DNA from: Erwinia mallotivora
GTDB taxonomy: Bacteria; Pseudomonadota; Gammaproteobacteria; Enterobacterales; Enterobacteriaceae
Length of the DNA stretch: 64,000 nucleotides
NCBI RefSeq assembly: GCF_000590885.1
Contig: NZ_JFHN01000065.1
Span: 24,943 to 88,942 of the forward strand
Direction of reading: 5' to 3'
The position numbers and the translations under genes are program-made. How positions within the stretch are numbered: position 1 is the stretch's first letter; each line of letters opens with the position of its first letter. This document shows, in pieces, positions 55,987-64,000 of the stretch. The notes under the pieces are model-generated. The model saw nothing but the letters and a program-made list of their open reading frames with translations. It searched no databases and was not told where the DNA came from.

Positions 55987-58053
55987 TCAGTTTCTGCGCG
56001 CACTTATATGCAGGCCACCGTTCTGTGCCTGCACCTGTACCGTCCCTGGTCGGAGATGAAACTGAGTTTGCCATTTTGGGCAAACAATCCGAGGCTTTGT
56101 CCTGCCAGAACCGCGTATTCCCCAGCGACCGTCTGATATCCCCGCCCGCATTGATGGCAACATTTCAGCAGCGGCCAGTTGCAGGTGCTCACCACTGGTA
56201 AACGCCATACCCTCTGGTGCCGTGAAGTGAATGACTTCATTAAGTGGTTTCAGGCGTTCATTAAACATCGCTATCTGACGGGCAATGTCAGCTTCCAGCG
56301 CCAGCGCCTGCCGCTCAGCATTCACCAGACGTTCAAGATGTTGATGTCCGGCCTCAATATCCCTCAGGGCCTCATCCATACTCAGCACATCGCCTTCAGC
56401 CTTCACCTGACCCTCTGCGGTAATCAGCAATCCCTTCGCCACACGAATCACCCCGAACTCATCGGTTCGCAGCTCAAAACCGCTGCCCCGTGGTTCATTC
56501 TCTGCATCAACGACATGCCCCTGGTTCAGCGCCGTAGCTCCGAACGGCGTGCTGAGCGCGATATGCTCTGCCTGACGCCGGTCTTCCATCCGCAGTTCGT
56601 TCTGCCCCGTGCTGCGCAGGATGTTCCGGCTGCGGTTATCCCGGGTGACCACGTCCGCATGCTCAGCGTCATGAAAGGCATGGGCGATATACGGCCGGTC
56701 CGGGTCGCCGCCGTCAAAGGCAACGCCCACTTCCGTACCGGCGATAAGCGGCATGTGCCAGCCACAGGTTTCACCCGCGCACGGCCTCGCCAGGCGCAGC
56801 CACAGGGCATTACGGCCCCGTTCCGCCTCTTCACGGCTGAAGTCCAGCCTCACCAGGTATCGCCCCGTTTCATCCAGATGCGCACAGGGGTCGTGCGGCT
56901 CATCGCTTTCGACGCGGGCGGGCAGCGTGCCGGCAATCAGCGGGCGGGGCGCAGGCGCAGCTCTGAAGCAGAACCCTTCGCTGTACGGCATGCCCCACAC
57001 CGAAACGTGCAGGCGGGTGTCGCGGGCAGCCCGGAAGGTGGTGAGCGTAATCACCATCCCGTCTTTCAGCTCCGGCACGTCACCGTCACCGGTCTCCAGT
57101 ACCATGCCCGGGGTGAGATGGCTAGCATTGCTGAACAGGTGCAGGCGGATAGCCCCGTTCAGTTCACGTTCGTGGTGGATACGCGCATAAAACGCCCCGC
57201 TTTCAGTCGCGGGCTCAGCGAGGCTGTCATCCCCGGCGTCACGGCAGGGTATCAGGTAGCGGTACTGTTCGCCGGTGGTGGCAGCCTCATTCCTGACGCT
57301 GACCGCCGCATCCACTGGCGTACTGACCATGCGGTAGTTGTAATCCCGCAGGGAAACGCTGCCGGTCACCGTGTGATGCCAGACCCGCGCATCCCATACC
57401 GCTTCCACCGCGCCGTCATACAGTGCGGAAGGCTCACGGTACGGCAGGTGGACATCAAACTGATAGTGCCGCTGGCTGTCGGCAAAGGTCACCCTGTCCA
57501 GCCCGGTGGTGGTGTTGACCCCGGTGCGGAACCAGATGCCAGTTTCGGCCAGAATGCGCTGAATAAACGCCAGGTCAGTTTCCCGCCACTGGGTAATCAG
57601 TTCGCGTTCCGGGTAAGTGCGCTCCAGCCGGAACTCAAAATCCGACCCTTCCAGCCCGTGAGCGCGCAGTATCTGTTCCACCAGTTCCGGTACGGAGACA
57701 TTTTGGTACAGCGCACAGCGGCGGCTGTGGGCAAGCAGCGCCAGGCGCGAAGAAAGTATGACGGCAAAATGCGTCTGGTCGGCGGTCTCTTTCAGCACCT
57801 CAAAACCGGTGATAATGCCCTGCACCACCCTGCCACTGAGCATGCTGAGGGTGGCGTATTTCAGCATCGCATCCTCGCGGGTGATGCCTTTTTGTGGCGT
57901 GGTGAACGCAATCCGCCATTCGAACGGGACATTCAGCGCTTCGCGTCCACGAAAGTTCAGCACATCAGGCTTCAGGATGCTGTCATTAATCTCAAGGTGA
58001 TAGCGGGTCTGTCCGTCAAACAGCGCCAGCCAGTTATCGAGGGGGATGTTCAT
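55987..58053 (-). CDS. vgrG: T6SS spike protein VgrG (3' frameshifted)
   Basis: 688 codons of VgrG, the trimeric spike tip that carries effectors. It has the gp27-like N-domain ('WLALFDGQTRYHLEIND'), gp5-like OB-fold ('WLRLARPCAGETCGWHMPLIAG', 'TEVGVAFDGGDPDRPYIAHAFHD') and the start of DUF2345. From about 56175 the protein departs from the family. Single missing bases near 56171, 56140 and 56045 and further indels near 55990 and 55970 would restore 'NVAINAGGD', 'GEYAVLAGQSLGLFAQNGKL' and 'VQAQNGGLHIS'. It follows tssJ by 3 bases with a GGAG site inside the tssJ stop. Confidence 0.85.
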   Translation of the reverse strand: MNIPLDNWLALFDGQTRYHLEINDSILKPDVLNFRGREALNVPFEWRIAFTTPQKGITREDAMLKYATLSMLSGRVVQGIITGFEVLKETADQTHFAVILSSRLALLAHSRRCALYQNVSVPELVEQILRAHGLEGSDFEFRLERTYPERELITQWRETDLAFIQRILAETGIWFRTGVNTTTGLDRVTFADSQRHYQFDVHLPYREPSALYDGAVEAVWDARVWHHTVTGSVSLRDYNYRMVSTPVDAAVSVRNEAATTGEQYRYLIPCRDAGDDSLAEPATESGAFYARIHHERELNGAIRLHLFSNASHLTPGMVLETGDGDVPELKDGMVITLTTFRAARDTRLHVSVWGMPYSEGFCFRAAPAPRPLIAGTLPARVESDEPHDPCAHLDETGRYLVRLDFSREEAERGRNALWLRLARPCAGETCGWHMPLIAGTEVGVAFDGGDPDRPYIAHAFHDAEHADVVTRDNRSRNILRSTGQNELRMEDRRQAEHIALSTPFGATALNQGHVVDAENEPRGSGFELRTDEFGVIRVAKGLLITAEGQVKAEGDVLSMDEALRDIEAGHQHLERLVNAERQALALEADIARQIAMFNERLKPLNEVIHFTAPEGMAFTSGEHLQLAAAEMLPSMRAGISDGRWGIRGSGRTKPRIVCPKWQTQFHLRPGTVQVQAQNGGLHISARRN

Positions 58054-58056
58054 GGC

Positions 58057-58584
58057 TTACTCCTTCACCGGGATCAGGGTCATCCAGCCATTACCGAGTT
58101 CAATGGTGCGTGGCTTATCCGGGTCGAGATCGTCGAGGCTCAGCACCAGCTTCCAGCTGTTGTTGCGCATATCCGGGCGGTTAAACAACCCCACCACCGC
58201 CACGAATTTCGCCTCTTCGTTCATCAGCATATTGAGGGTCACGCTGCCTTTGGGCATCACCAGCAGCGACTTGCTGGCAACGATGTCCTCTTTCAGGGTG
58301 TTATCCGCATCGCGCAGCAGTTTCTGATAATCCACCGCATCCACCTTCTGGCGGTCTTTCAGCTGGTAAACCTGCACCATGGTTGCCAGCGGCGTCTGGC
58401 TTTCATCGGCATTGATGGCCGCGCGGGGCTCAAAATCGAGGTGCAGCACTTTAATTTTTTTGTAGAAAATGGCTCTGGTTACGCTGACCGTGCCGTCCGA
58501 TACGGTCTGGGTCAGGCCACATGCGGTCAGCAGAGAACAGAGCAGCATCAGTGCGACGCTGCGCGACAGGGGAGCGAAAGTCAT
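58057..58584 (-). CDS. tssJ: T6SS lipoprotein TssJ
   Basis: A 175-residue outer-membrane lipoprotein with lipobox 'LLTAC' (Cys22). It forms the TssJLM membrane complex by binding the periplasmic domain of TssM. The family block 'YQLKDRQKVDAVDYQKLL' and the 'VGLFNRPDMRNNSWKLV' strand are intact. It lies between tssG and vgrG. Confidence 0.93.
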   Translation of the reverse strand: MTFAPLSRSVALMLLCSLLTACGLTQTVSDGTVSVTRAIFYKKIKVLHLDFEPRAAINADESQTPLATMVQVYQLKDRQKVDAVDYQKLLRDADNTLKEDIVASKSLLVMPKGSVTLNMLMNEEAKFVAVVGLFNRPDMRNNSWKLVLSLDDLDPDKPRTIELGNGWMTLIPVKE

Positions 58585-58653
58585 TCTTGGCGTCCTTTTC
58601 AGCTTTCAGAAACAGGGGCGTATTCGATGTGTCAGGTATTGCGTATCAGGCTT

Positions 58654-59733
58654 TCAGTCAAAACGGTAACCACCAGGCTGTGCAGGCAGCAGAGGCTCGC
58701 AGGTCAGGCCTTCACAGGTGCCCAGGCTCACGGTCAGATGCGTGCGGGTCGCGGGACGGTCACACTTCACACCCAGTACGCCGGTACGTCCCAGCTGTAC
58801 CCGGTTGCTCTTACCCAGACGGGGTTCAGGCAGGCAACTCACCGGCACGGTGAGACGCAGGCGTACATCAGAGCGATACCCCATATATACCCGCAGCAGC
58901 ACCATCAGGTCGGTGTGTAACTGACCACCGGGCAGCCAGCCCTGCGCCTCCTGCGGGCTGTCAGTCGCCAGCATCAGCAGGATACGACTGCATGCTTCTT
59001 TCCCGGTCTTGCCGAGCGTGGCTCGCTGTGACAGGGATACGCGGCTGGCTTTACCCAGCCCGCTGCGGCTCTCTACGGCAACTCTCACCGGGTCCGGGCT
59101 GATAACGGTAGCGCGCGTCTCCGGGGCCAGCAGGCTCACCAGTTGACGCATCCCTTCGGCGTTGCGGGTAGGCAGGCGCAGGGTGCCCAGCAGCGCCAGA
59201 AAGCGGGAAACCGGGGTGGCTACCTGCTCTGCCGTACCCGGGATGCCAAGACCAACCAGCCCCAGCAGGCACTGAGAGGTGTCGTCCACCCCGCCAGCCT
59301 CGAAGGTTGCCGGCCAGGCATATTTGCGCCAGATACGGTAGTACTGGGTGTGGATACGGTGGCTGAAGATATCCAGAAACGTGGTGGTGGCTTCATGCCC
59401 TTCCCGTCGCTGGGCGATATCATCGAGATACGCTGTCGGCAGCGGGGAGTCCACGCCGTACATCCCAAGGAAGGTGGTGCGTACCGTCGGCGGCAGCTCA
59501 GGGTTGTCCTCGTCGGTTTCAACCGCCTTCAGTTCACTAACCGGGAACCCCATTCCCGGCCACGGGCGAAAGCGCACCGGATCAGCTGAGAGTTTCTCGC
59601 TACTGCCAAGCTTCGGCGCATCCGGGTTTTCCTGTTCCAGCAGCTGACAAAAGCGGTAAAAATTAACCCGCCAGATGTCGTCGCGAAGCCGCTCTGTCAG
59701 CCTGGAATGTGCTGGCTGTGATTTTCTTTCCAT
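58654..59733 (-). CDS. tssG: T6SS baseplate protein TssG
   Basis: A 359-residue TssG (VasB/ImpH), a baseplate wedge subunit that pairs with TssF. The opening 'WRVNFYRFCQLLEQ', 'FRPWPGMGFPVSEL' and 'TTFLGMYGVDSPLP' are hallmark motifs, and the C-terminal part is intact. It overlaps the tssF 3' end by 37 bases. Confidence 0.94.
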   Translation of the reverse strand: MERKSQPAHSRLTERLRDDIWRVNFYRFCQLLEQENPDAPKLGSSEKLSADPVRFRPWPGMGFPVSELKAVETDEDNPELPPTVRTTFLGMYGVDSPLPTAYLDDIAQRREGHEATTTFLDIFSHRIHTQYYRIWRKYAWPATFEAGGVDDTSQCLLGLVGLGIPGTAEQVATPVSRFLALLGTLRLPTRNAEGMRQLVSLLAPETRATVISPDPVRVAVESRSGLGKASRVSLSQRATLGKTGKEACSRILLMLATDSPQEAQGWLPGGQLHTDLMVLLRVYMGYRSDVRLRLTVPVSCLPEPRLGKSNRVQLGRTGVLGVKCDRPATRTHLTVSLGTCEGLTCEPLLPAQPGGYRFD

Positions 59734-61466
59734 CGCAGTCGTTTCCCTGTGGGTTGCAGTACCAGTGTGAGCTGATTGAAGAGGTGGACATCGGCATAGA
59801 GGGCAAAGAAGCGGTGCAGCATTTCACCAAACAGGGTGACATCGCCCTCTCCGGCAAAATTGTCCGCATTAAGGGTGATTTCAATGTCCACCCCGCGCAG
59901 CATAAAGCCCTGCTCAAAGCGGCGGATAAGGGTGTGCTTCACCGCCACAATCGCCTCCAGGCGACGGCGGTTCATCTCGTCATTGGTCCAGTCATACAGT
60001 GCCAGGGTGCCACGCAGCACTTCCGGGTTATCCATCATGCTGAGGAAACTGGAGCCCAGATGGCTCATCACCCGCCAGTGGAAACGGTCGTTCGACGGTG
60101 GGTACAGCGGCAGGGTCGGCACCTTCAGATTCAGCACCCTGACCGGCACCCTGGCCGCCTTTACCACCCGGTCAAGCAGGGTGCTTTCGAGCGAACGGCG
60201 CGGCAGTTGACCGTTGGTAGCGGTGATACGGATGGAGAGTGGCTCCGGGGCCTGTGACAGTTGCTCCATCTCGAACGAACGGCCACCCAGAATAAGCCAG
60301 GTATCGTACAGGCCCGACGGGCCGCGCCTGACGCGGGTGTGGAAGTAACGCTCCGGCGCATCGTGGCGCATCATGCCGCCACGGTGGCGGAAACTGGTGA
60401 ACGGCACATAAGGATGTTTGCCGTTTTTCACCGCGCCATGAATGGCATCCACGCTGTAAATTTCGGTATGGCCGTCCTGCACGCGCATCGGGCGCAGCAG
60501 GAATTCGTTCTGCAACGGATCCGGCGTCAGCGGGTCGGCTTCCAGTGAAAACAGGTTAATGACCGGGGCGCAGTGCAGGCGGAAATTGTCGGTCTCAAAC
60601 GGCATGTCTGAGGGCCAGCCGCCGTCGAGTACGATATCGGTCTCAAGCCAGGTGGTTTTCTCGCTCAGCCCGGCAAGCTCCAGCCCCTTAAGCTCCACGA
60701 ACATAAATTTCTCGCGGAAGCTGAAATACTCCAGCAGCAGCTGGTAGCCACTGAAGGCCGAGTCGCCTTTCGGCCACAGGCGGTCAGCGTCATCAAAGCC
60801 CATCGGTTTAAACCAGCCGTCAAAGTATACCCGTTCCGCGCAGGTTTCATCGTGGCGGACATACATCGCCTGTACCCTGCGGGTCAGGGCCAGATGCAGG
60901 GCCGAAGCCAGAGGGCTGTCGGCATCGAGATAAATGGCCACCTTGTCAATCCCGGCTTTCGACCAGTCCACTTTATCCGGGCACTCAAAGCGCAGGCGAA
61001 TGACGGCGCGGCCATTCGGTTCGGTCCGCAGGCGCGCCTCAGCCAGGTGCAACGGCTGCAAAGGCACGTCGCGGGTGGTGCGGTACTGGCAGACCGTGTT
61101 ATCGGGACCGATCGGGCGCGACAGCACCGAGAAGCCGTTTTCCAGCAGTTCCATTTTACGCAACTGACGCCAGTCCGGCGTAAATGTCACCACGGAGAGC
61201 GACGGGATGGTGCGCATGTAATGCGGCCACAGCAGGCTCACCAGCCCTTCGGTCAGCTCCGGCAGGTCATCATCCAGCTTTTCGCGCAGACGGCCCATCA
61301 GGAAGGCGAAGCCCTCAAACAGGCGCTCCACATACGGGTCACGCGCCCCGCTTTTATCCAGATTGAGCATGGCAGCCCGGTCCGGATGGGCGCGGGCAAA
61401 TTCTTTACCGGCTTCGCGCAGGTAGCGCATTTCAGCCTCATAATAGCGCAGGGTTAAATCATCCAT
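59697..61466 (-). CDS. tssF: T6SS baseplate protein TssF
   Basis: A 589-residue TssF (VasA/ImpG), a wedge component with TssG, TssE and TssK. Opening 'MDDLTLRYYEAEMRYLREAG' with 'DPYVERLFEGFAFL', the family signature. The start at 61466 matches family members; an in-frame ATG at 61487 would add a non-conserved stretch. Full length, no frameshift. Confidence 0.94.
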   Translation of the reverse strand: MDDLTLRYYEAEMRYLREAGKEFARAHPDRAAMLNLDKSGARDPYVERLFEGFAFLMGRLREKLDDDLPELTEGLVSLLWPHYMRTIPSLSVVTFTPDWRQLRKMELLENGFSVLSRPIGPDNTVCQYRTTRDVPLQPLHLAEARLRTEPNGRAVIRLRFECPDKVDWSKAGIDKVAIYLDADSPLASALHLALTRRVQAMYVRHDETCAERVYFDGWFKPMGFDDADRLWPKGDSAFSGYQLLLEYFSFREKFMFVELKGLELAGLSEKTTWLETDIVLDGGWPSDMPFETDNFRLHCAPVINLFSLEADPLTPDPLQNEFLLRPMRVQDGHTEIYSVDAIHGAVKNGKHPYVPFTSFRHRGGMMRHDAPERYFHTRVRRGPSGLYDTWLILGGRSFEMEQLSQAPEPLSIRITATNGQLPRRSLESTLLDRVVKAARVPVRVLNLKVPTLPLYPPSNDRFHWRVMSHLGSSFLSMMDNPEVLRGTLALYDWTNDEMNRRRLEAIVAVKHTLIRRFEQGFMLRGVDIEITLNADNFAGEGDVTLFGEMLHRFFALYADVHLFNQLTLVLQPTGKRLRWKENHSQHIPG

Positions 61467-61541
61467 GAGCGGAGATCCTGAGTACAAAAATCATCAAAAA
61501 GAAAAGGACGTCATCAATACAATGAGCAGAAAATGCAGAAG

Positions 61542-63161
61542 CTATCCGCACAACACCATCGCACGCGCCGGATCGAGGGCAATCAGCCCGGCAAGCAGCG
61601 CATCCATCTCCGGGGCGAAACGGGCTTTGTCGCTCTCACTGCGACCGGCCTTCAGGCGCAGCAGGCGCAGGCGGCGAGCCTGGACGTCAAACAGCAGTCC
61701 CGGCTCCCATTCGCTGAGCGTCAGCTGCGGGGCGCTGTCGGTAAGTTCTGCCAACAGGTGAAGGGCAAGCTCGTTGCGGCCATACTGCTCCGCCACTTTC
61801 GCCATCAGCAGACGGAGTAGCCAGCGGCTGCGGGGAGAAGCCATGTCCGGTCGGCTTTGCAGCCAGCTCAGCGCGGCTTCCGGGCCATCGCTATCGCCCT
61901 TCTCCATCGCCTCCGCTTCCAGCGCCAGAATGTCATCGGCCTGAGCGGCGGCGGCCACTGTCAGCTCGTCAGTTAATCCGGGTATCTCATCGTTGACCGT
62001 CTCAGTAATCCAGTTCAGCGTCACCTCATCAGCCAGCGGCGTGCCGTCATTCCAGGCGAGCGTCTCCAGTCCCGGCAGGCGTTGCAGCAACAGCTTCAGG
62101 TCGCTCACAATGTACTCTGCCCATTGCTCCCAGGGGCTACCTGCCCGGCTCAGCCCCTGCCAGAGGTACCACTGCAAATCGAGCCAGAAGCGATTACCGC
62201 CCTCGGTGAACATCACATCCACCTGCTCTACCAGTTCAGTCCAGCTTTGTTGCAGGTACAGGCGTTTAAGCTGGGCGCGGTAGTCGGCCTTCGGCGGCAG
62301 CAGACGCGTCATGCCGCTCGCATCCAGCGCCGGTAGTTGCGTCACCAGGTCCCAGCGGGCGGCCTTCATCATCCGGTGGGCGGCAAGCCAGCCCTGTGGC
62401 TGCTCCACCACCCAGCCGGACAGCACGCGCAGCTGGCGTACCAGTTCCACTTCCGATTTAACGGCAGCGGCTTGCGGCACGGCTGTATCAGAAGATGGTA
62501 TACGCCTGTCGCCTGCCGTCGCCCCTGTCACACCTGATGAGGCCACAGGCGTATCCAGCCCGCCGCTACCGGCAAGGCGGGTTTCCAGCGTGCGCAGCAG
62601 ACCGGCAAACGCAGGACGCCCGGCCTCAGGGAAGAATTCCAGCGCATTCTCAAGCAGGCACAGCGCCGCCGCCGTTCTGGCGGTCTCTTCCCGCGTTACA
62701 TCCGGCCAGCGCATGAATGCATCGAGCACTTTCTCACTGTTCAGCCAGTCGAGTGCTGCCCGTCTGGCGGCGCTACGCTGCGGATGGCAGTGCTGCCCCG
62801 TCTGAAGGAGCATGGCGGTCAGCAGCAGGATGCCATCGGTCAGCCCGCTCTCGCCGTCACGCAGCAGGCGGGCAAAGGCATACCAGGTCACCACCCGGAT
62901 ATCGCGAGCGTGTTGCGTCAGAATGCATTCCGCCTGGCGGCACAGCACGTCAGTATCGGTGCCGGAGAGTTTGTTGATTTCCTCGCGCATCAGTTGGAAA
63001 CCATCCTCATAAGTCGGGTCATCCCCGGCACCATGGCCGGAGGGAAGTACGGTCAGCCACGGCGACCACCGCGAGAGGCTTTCCCGGCTCCGGGCGAGCA
63101 GTGCCGCACGCTGGGTTGCATCCGGCAGACACAGGGTCAGGAGTGTTTCAGCAGTCGCCAT
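61542..63161 (-). CDS. tssA: T6SS protein TssA (VasJ-type)
   Basis: A 539-residue TssA-family protein with an N-terminal ImpA domain ('YEDGFQLMREEINKLSGTD', 'VVTWYAFARLLRDGESGL') and a VasJ-type C-terminal domain. TssA proteins prime baseplate and sheath assembly or cap the growing sheath. The ATG directly follows the tssM stop (TAAATG). A 75-base gap then precedes tssF. Confidence 0.9.
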   Translation of the reverse strand: MATAETLLTLCLPDATQRAALLARSRESLSRWSPWLTVLPSGHGAGDDPTYEDGFQLMREEINKLSGTDTDVLCRQAECILTQHARDIRVVTWYAFARLLRDGESGLTDGILLLTAMLLQTGQHCHPQRSAARRAALDWLNSEKVLDAFMRWPDVTREETARTAAALCLLENALEFFPEAGRPAFAGLLRTLETRLAGSGGLDTPVASSGVTGATAGDRRIPSSDTAVPQAAAVKSEVELVRQLRVLSGWVVEQPQGWLAAHRMMKAARWDLVTQLPALDASGMTRLLPPKADYRAQLKRLYLQQSWTELVEQVDVMFTEGGNRFWLDLQWYLWQGLSRAGSPWEQWAEYIVSDLKLLLQRLPGLETLAWNDGTPLADEVTLNWITETVNDEIPGLTDELTVAAAAQADDILALEAEAMEKGDSDGPEAALSWLQSRPDMASPRSRWLLRLLMAKVAEQYGRNELALHLLAELTDSAPQLTLSEWEPGLLFDVQARRLRLLRLKAGRSESDKARFAPEMDALLAGLIALDPARAMVLCG

Positions 63162-64000
63162 TTATTCGTCTCCGGCAAAGGTGAGTGAGCTGTCAGTCTC
63201 GCCCACGGAAAAAATGGTCTGCGGCAGGCTGAAGCCCTGAACTTTGAGCAGCGCCAGCGGGCCGTCGCCGAGTTCGCTGCGCAGTATGAATTTCAGAGGG
63301 TTGCCGTCCGGCGTGATCCACACCAGTTGGGTGCGGCTGCTGTCGAGCGGGGTAATCAGCGCCTTATCAAGCAGACGGATGAAGCCCCAGTTGCCCTGAT
63401 GGCTTGCATACAGGCGCATTTCGGCACTGGTTGAGCGCCAGCTCAGATCCACACCCGGATACCAGCTGTTGCCCGGCCAGATGAAACTCTGCCAGCTTTC
63501 CACCTGGTTGAAGTAATCCAGTTTCTGACCATCAAGCGTCAGCCAGGTACGGGCCACATCGCGTGATGGTCGGGCCATCAGCTCGAAATGCACCCCGGCA
63601 TCGCCTTGGGCAAAAACGATATCCGAGATATCGGCAAGCTTATTAATGGCGGCAAGAAACGCCGGGCTGATGTTCATCCCCTGACTGGCAGCCGGATCCA
63701 CTGTCCAGTGACTGCCTTCCTGATGCAGGATGCCACCGAGATTAGTTTTGATAAATGCCGCGATTCGCCCGGAGTCACTACGCAGGAACTGAGCGAGCAG
63801 TGGCAGTGAGGCATCGCTACCGGTGGCCTTGAATGGATAGCGTCCGGCAAAGGCGGAGTTCCACTGCGAGACAATGGTGCTCTGCCAGCGGGCATTGAGA
63901 CTGCCTGCGGCCGGGGCCAGCACCTGACGCCAGGCCAGGTCGAGCGGCTGCACAAACAGCGCCTGCCCGAAGCCGTTCCACTCCTGCCCGAGGCTTGCCG
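63162..64000 (-). CDS. tssM: T6SS inner-membrane protein TssM, C-terminal part (partial)
   Basis: About 279 codons of the periplasmic C-terminal region of TssM (IcmF/VasK). Blocks 'WNSAFAGRYPFKATGSDASL' and 'WYPGVDLSWRS' are typical of the region that docks TssJ. The frame is open to the right edge, so the ATPase and membrane part lie outside the window. It is the first visible gene of the leftward T6SS block. Confidence 0.93.
   Translation of the reverse strand, partial: ASLGQEWNGFGQALFVQPLDLAWRQVLAPAAGSLNARWQSTIVSQWNSAFAGRYPFKATGSDASLPLLAQFLRSDSGRIAAFIKTNLGGILHQEGSHWTVDPAASQGMNISPAFLAAINKLADISDIVFAQGDAGVHFELMARPSRDVARTWLTLDGQKLDYFNQVESWQSFIWPGNSWYPGVDLSWRSTSAEMRLYASHQGNWGFIRLLDKALITPLDSSRTQLVWITPDGNPLKFILRSELGDGPLALLKVQGFSLPQTIFSVGETDSSLTFAGDE

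Noticed and set aside
56179..58920. A 913-codon plus-strand open frame opposite vgrG and tssJ
   Set aside because: It is antisense to well-supported T6SS genes, has no domain or ribosome site, and long antisense frames are common in this GC-rich coding.

Overview
The window looks like a chromosomal segment of an enterobacterium. Gene order and protein sequence follow the E. coli gshB-yqgE-ruvX-yggR/S/T-rdgB-hemW ... yggN-yggL-trmB-mutY-yggX-mltC ... speC-tRNA-Phe neighbourhood, but the proteins diverge from E. coli. An Erwinia/Pantoea-like host (Erwiniaceae) is my best inference; I cannot confirm the species.

Layout. 1-5.3 kb: conserved housekeeping genes. 5.7-10.4 kb: a long AT-rich insertion, where E. 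coli has yggM/ansB, carrying a 1516-residue toxin-like protein. Its C-terminus has the hallmarks of an anthrax-EF/ExoY/CyaA-type nucleotidyl cyclase. Two copies of a MITE-like repeat lie at 5670-5816 and 11769-11904. 10.8-15.6 kb: yggN to mltC. 15.7-18.7 kb: a PEP-hydrolase-like/Tm-1-like pair diverging from a TetR-type regulator. 18.7-21.6 kb: speC and tRNA-Phe(GAA), the classical pheV island site.

21.6-43.66 kb: a roughly 22 kb genomic island inserted at the 3' end of tRNA-Phe, with a partial att repeat at 43640-43664. Both integrases are broken. Phage-satellite remnants follow (Ner-like HTH, ash-like ORF, and a small ORF between long inverted repeats). Then comes a block of anti-phage genes: an RloC-like anticodon nuclease, an AbiE-type toxin-antitoxin pair, and a tightly packed five-gene run. 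The first three genes of that run match the Shango architecture (TerB protein, P-loop ATPase, SF2 helicase). The last two are a 1571-residue helicase fused to a PD-(D/E)xK-like nuclease and a 743-residue protein I do not recognise. This extended Shango-like operon is the best candidate for an undescribed system.

43.8-49 kb: a TacA/TacT-type toxin-antitoxin pair, a GNAT acetyltransferase, small ORFs, a chemoreceptor paired with a periplasmic sugar-binding protein, and a secreted glycine-rich protein. 49.2-64 kb: part of a type VI secretion cluster read right to left (tssM-tssA-tssF-tssG-tssJ-vgrG-effector/immunity modules-tssE-vasL). The effector section holds a VRR-NUC DNase (TseV-like) with a DUF3396 immunity protein, an Imm71/72-like immunity protein, and remnants of a second vgrG-toxin gene. 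Several single-base frameshifts fall in this section (vgrG 3' part, tseV start, tssE start). They are either real decay or consensus errors in a repeat-rich region.
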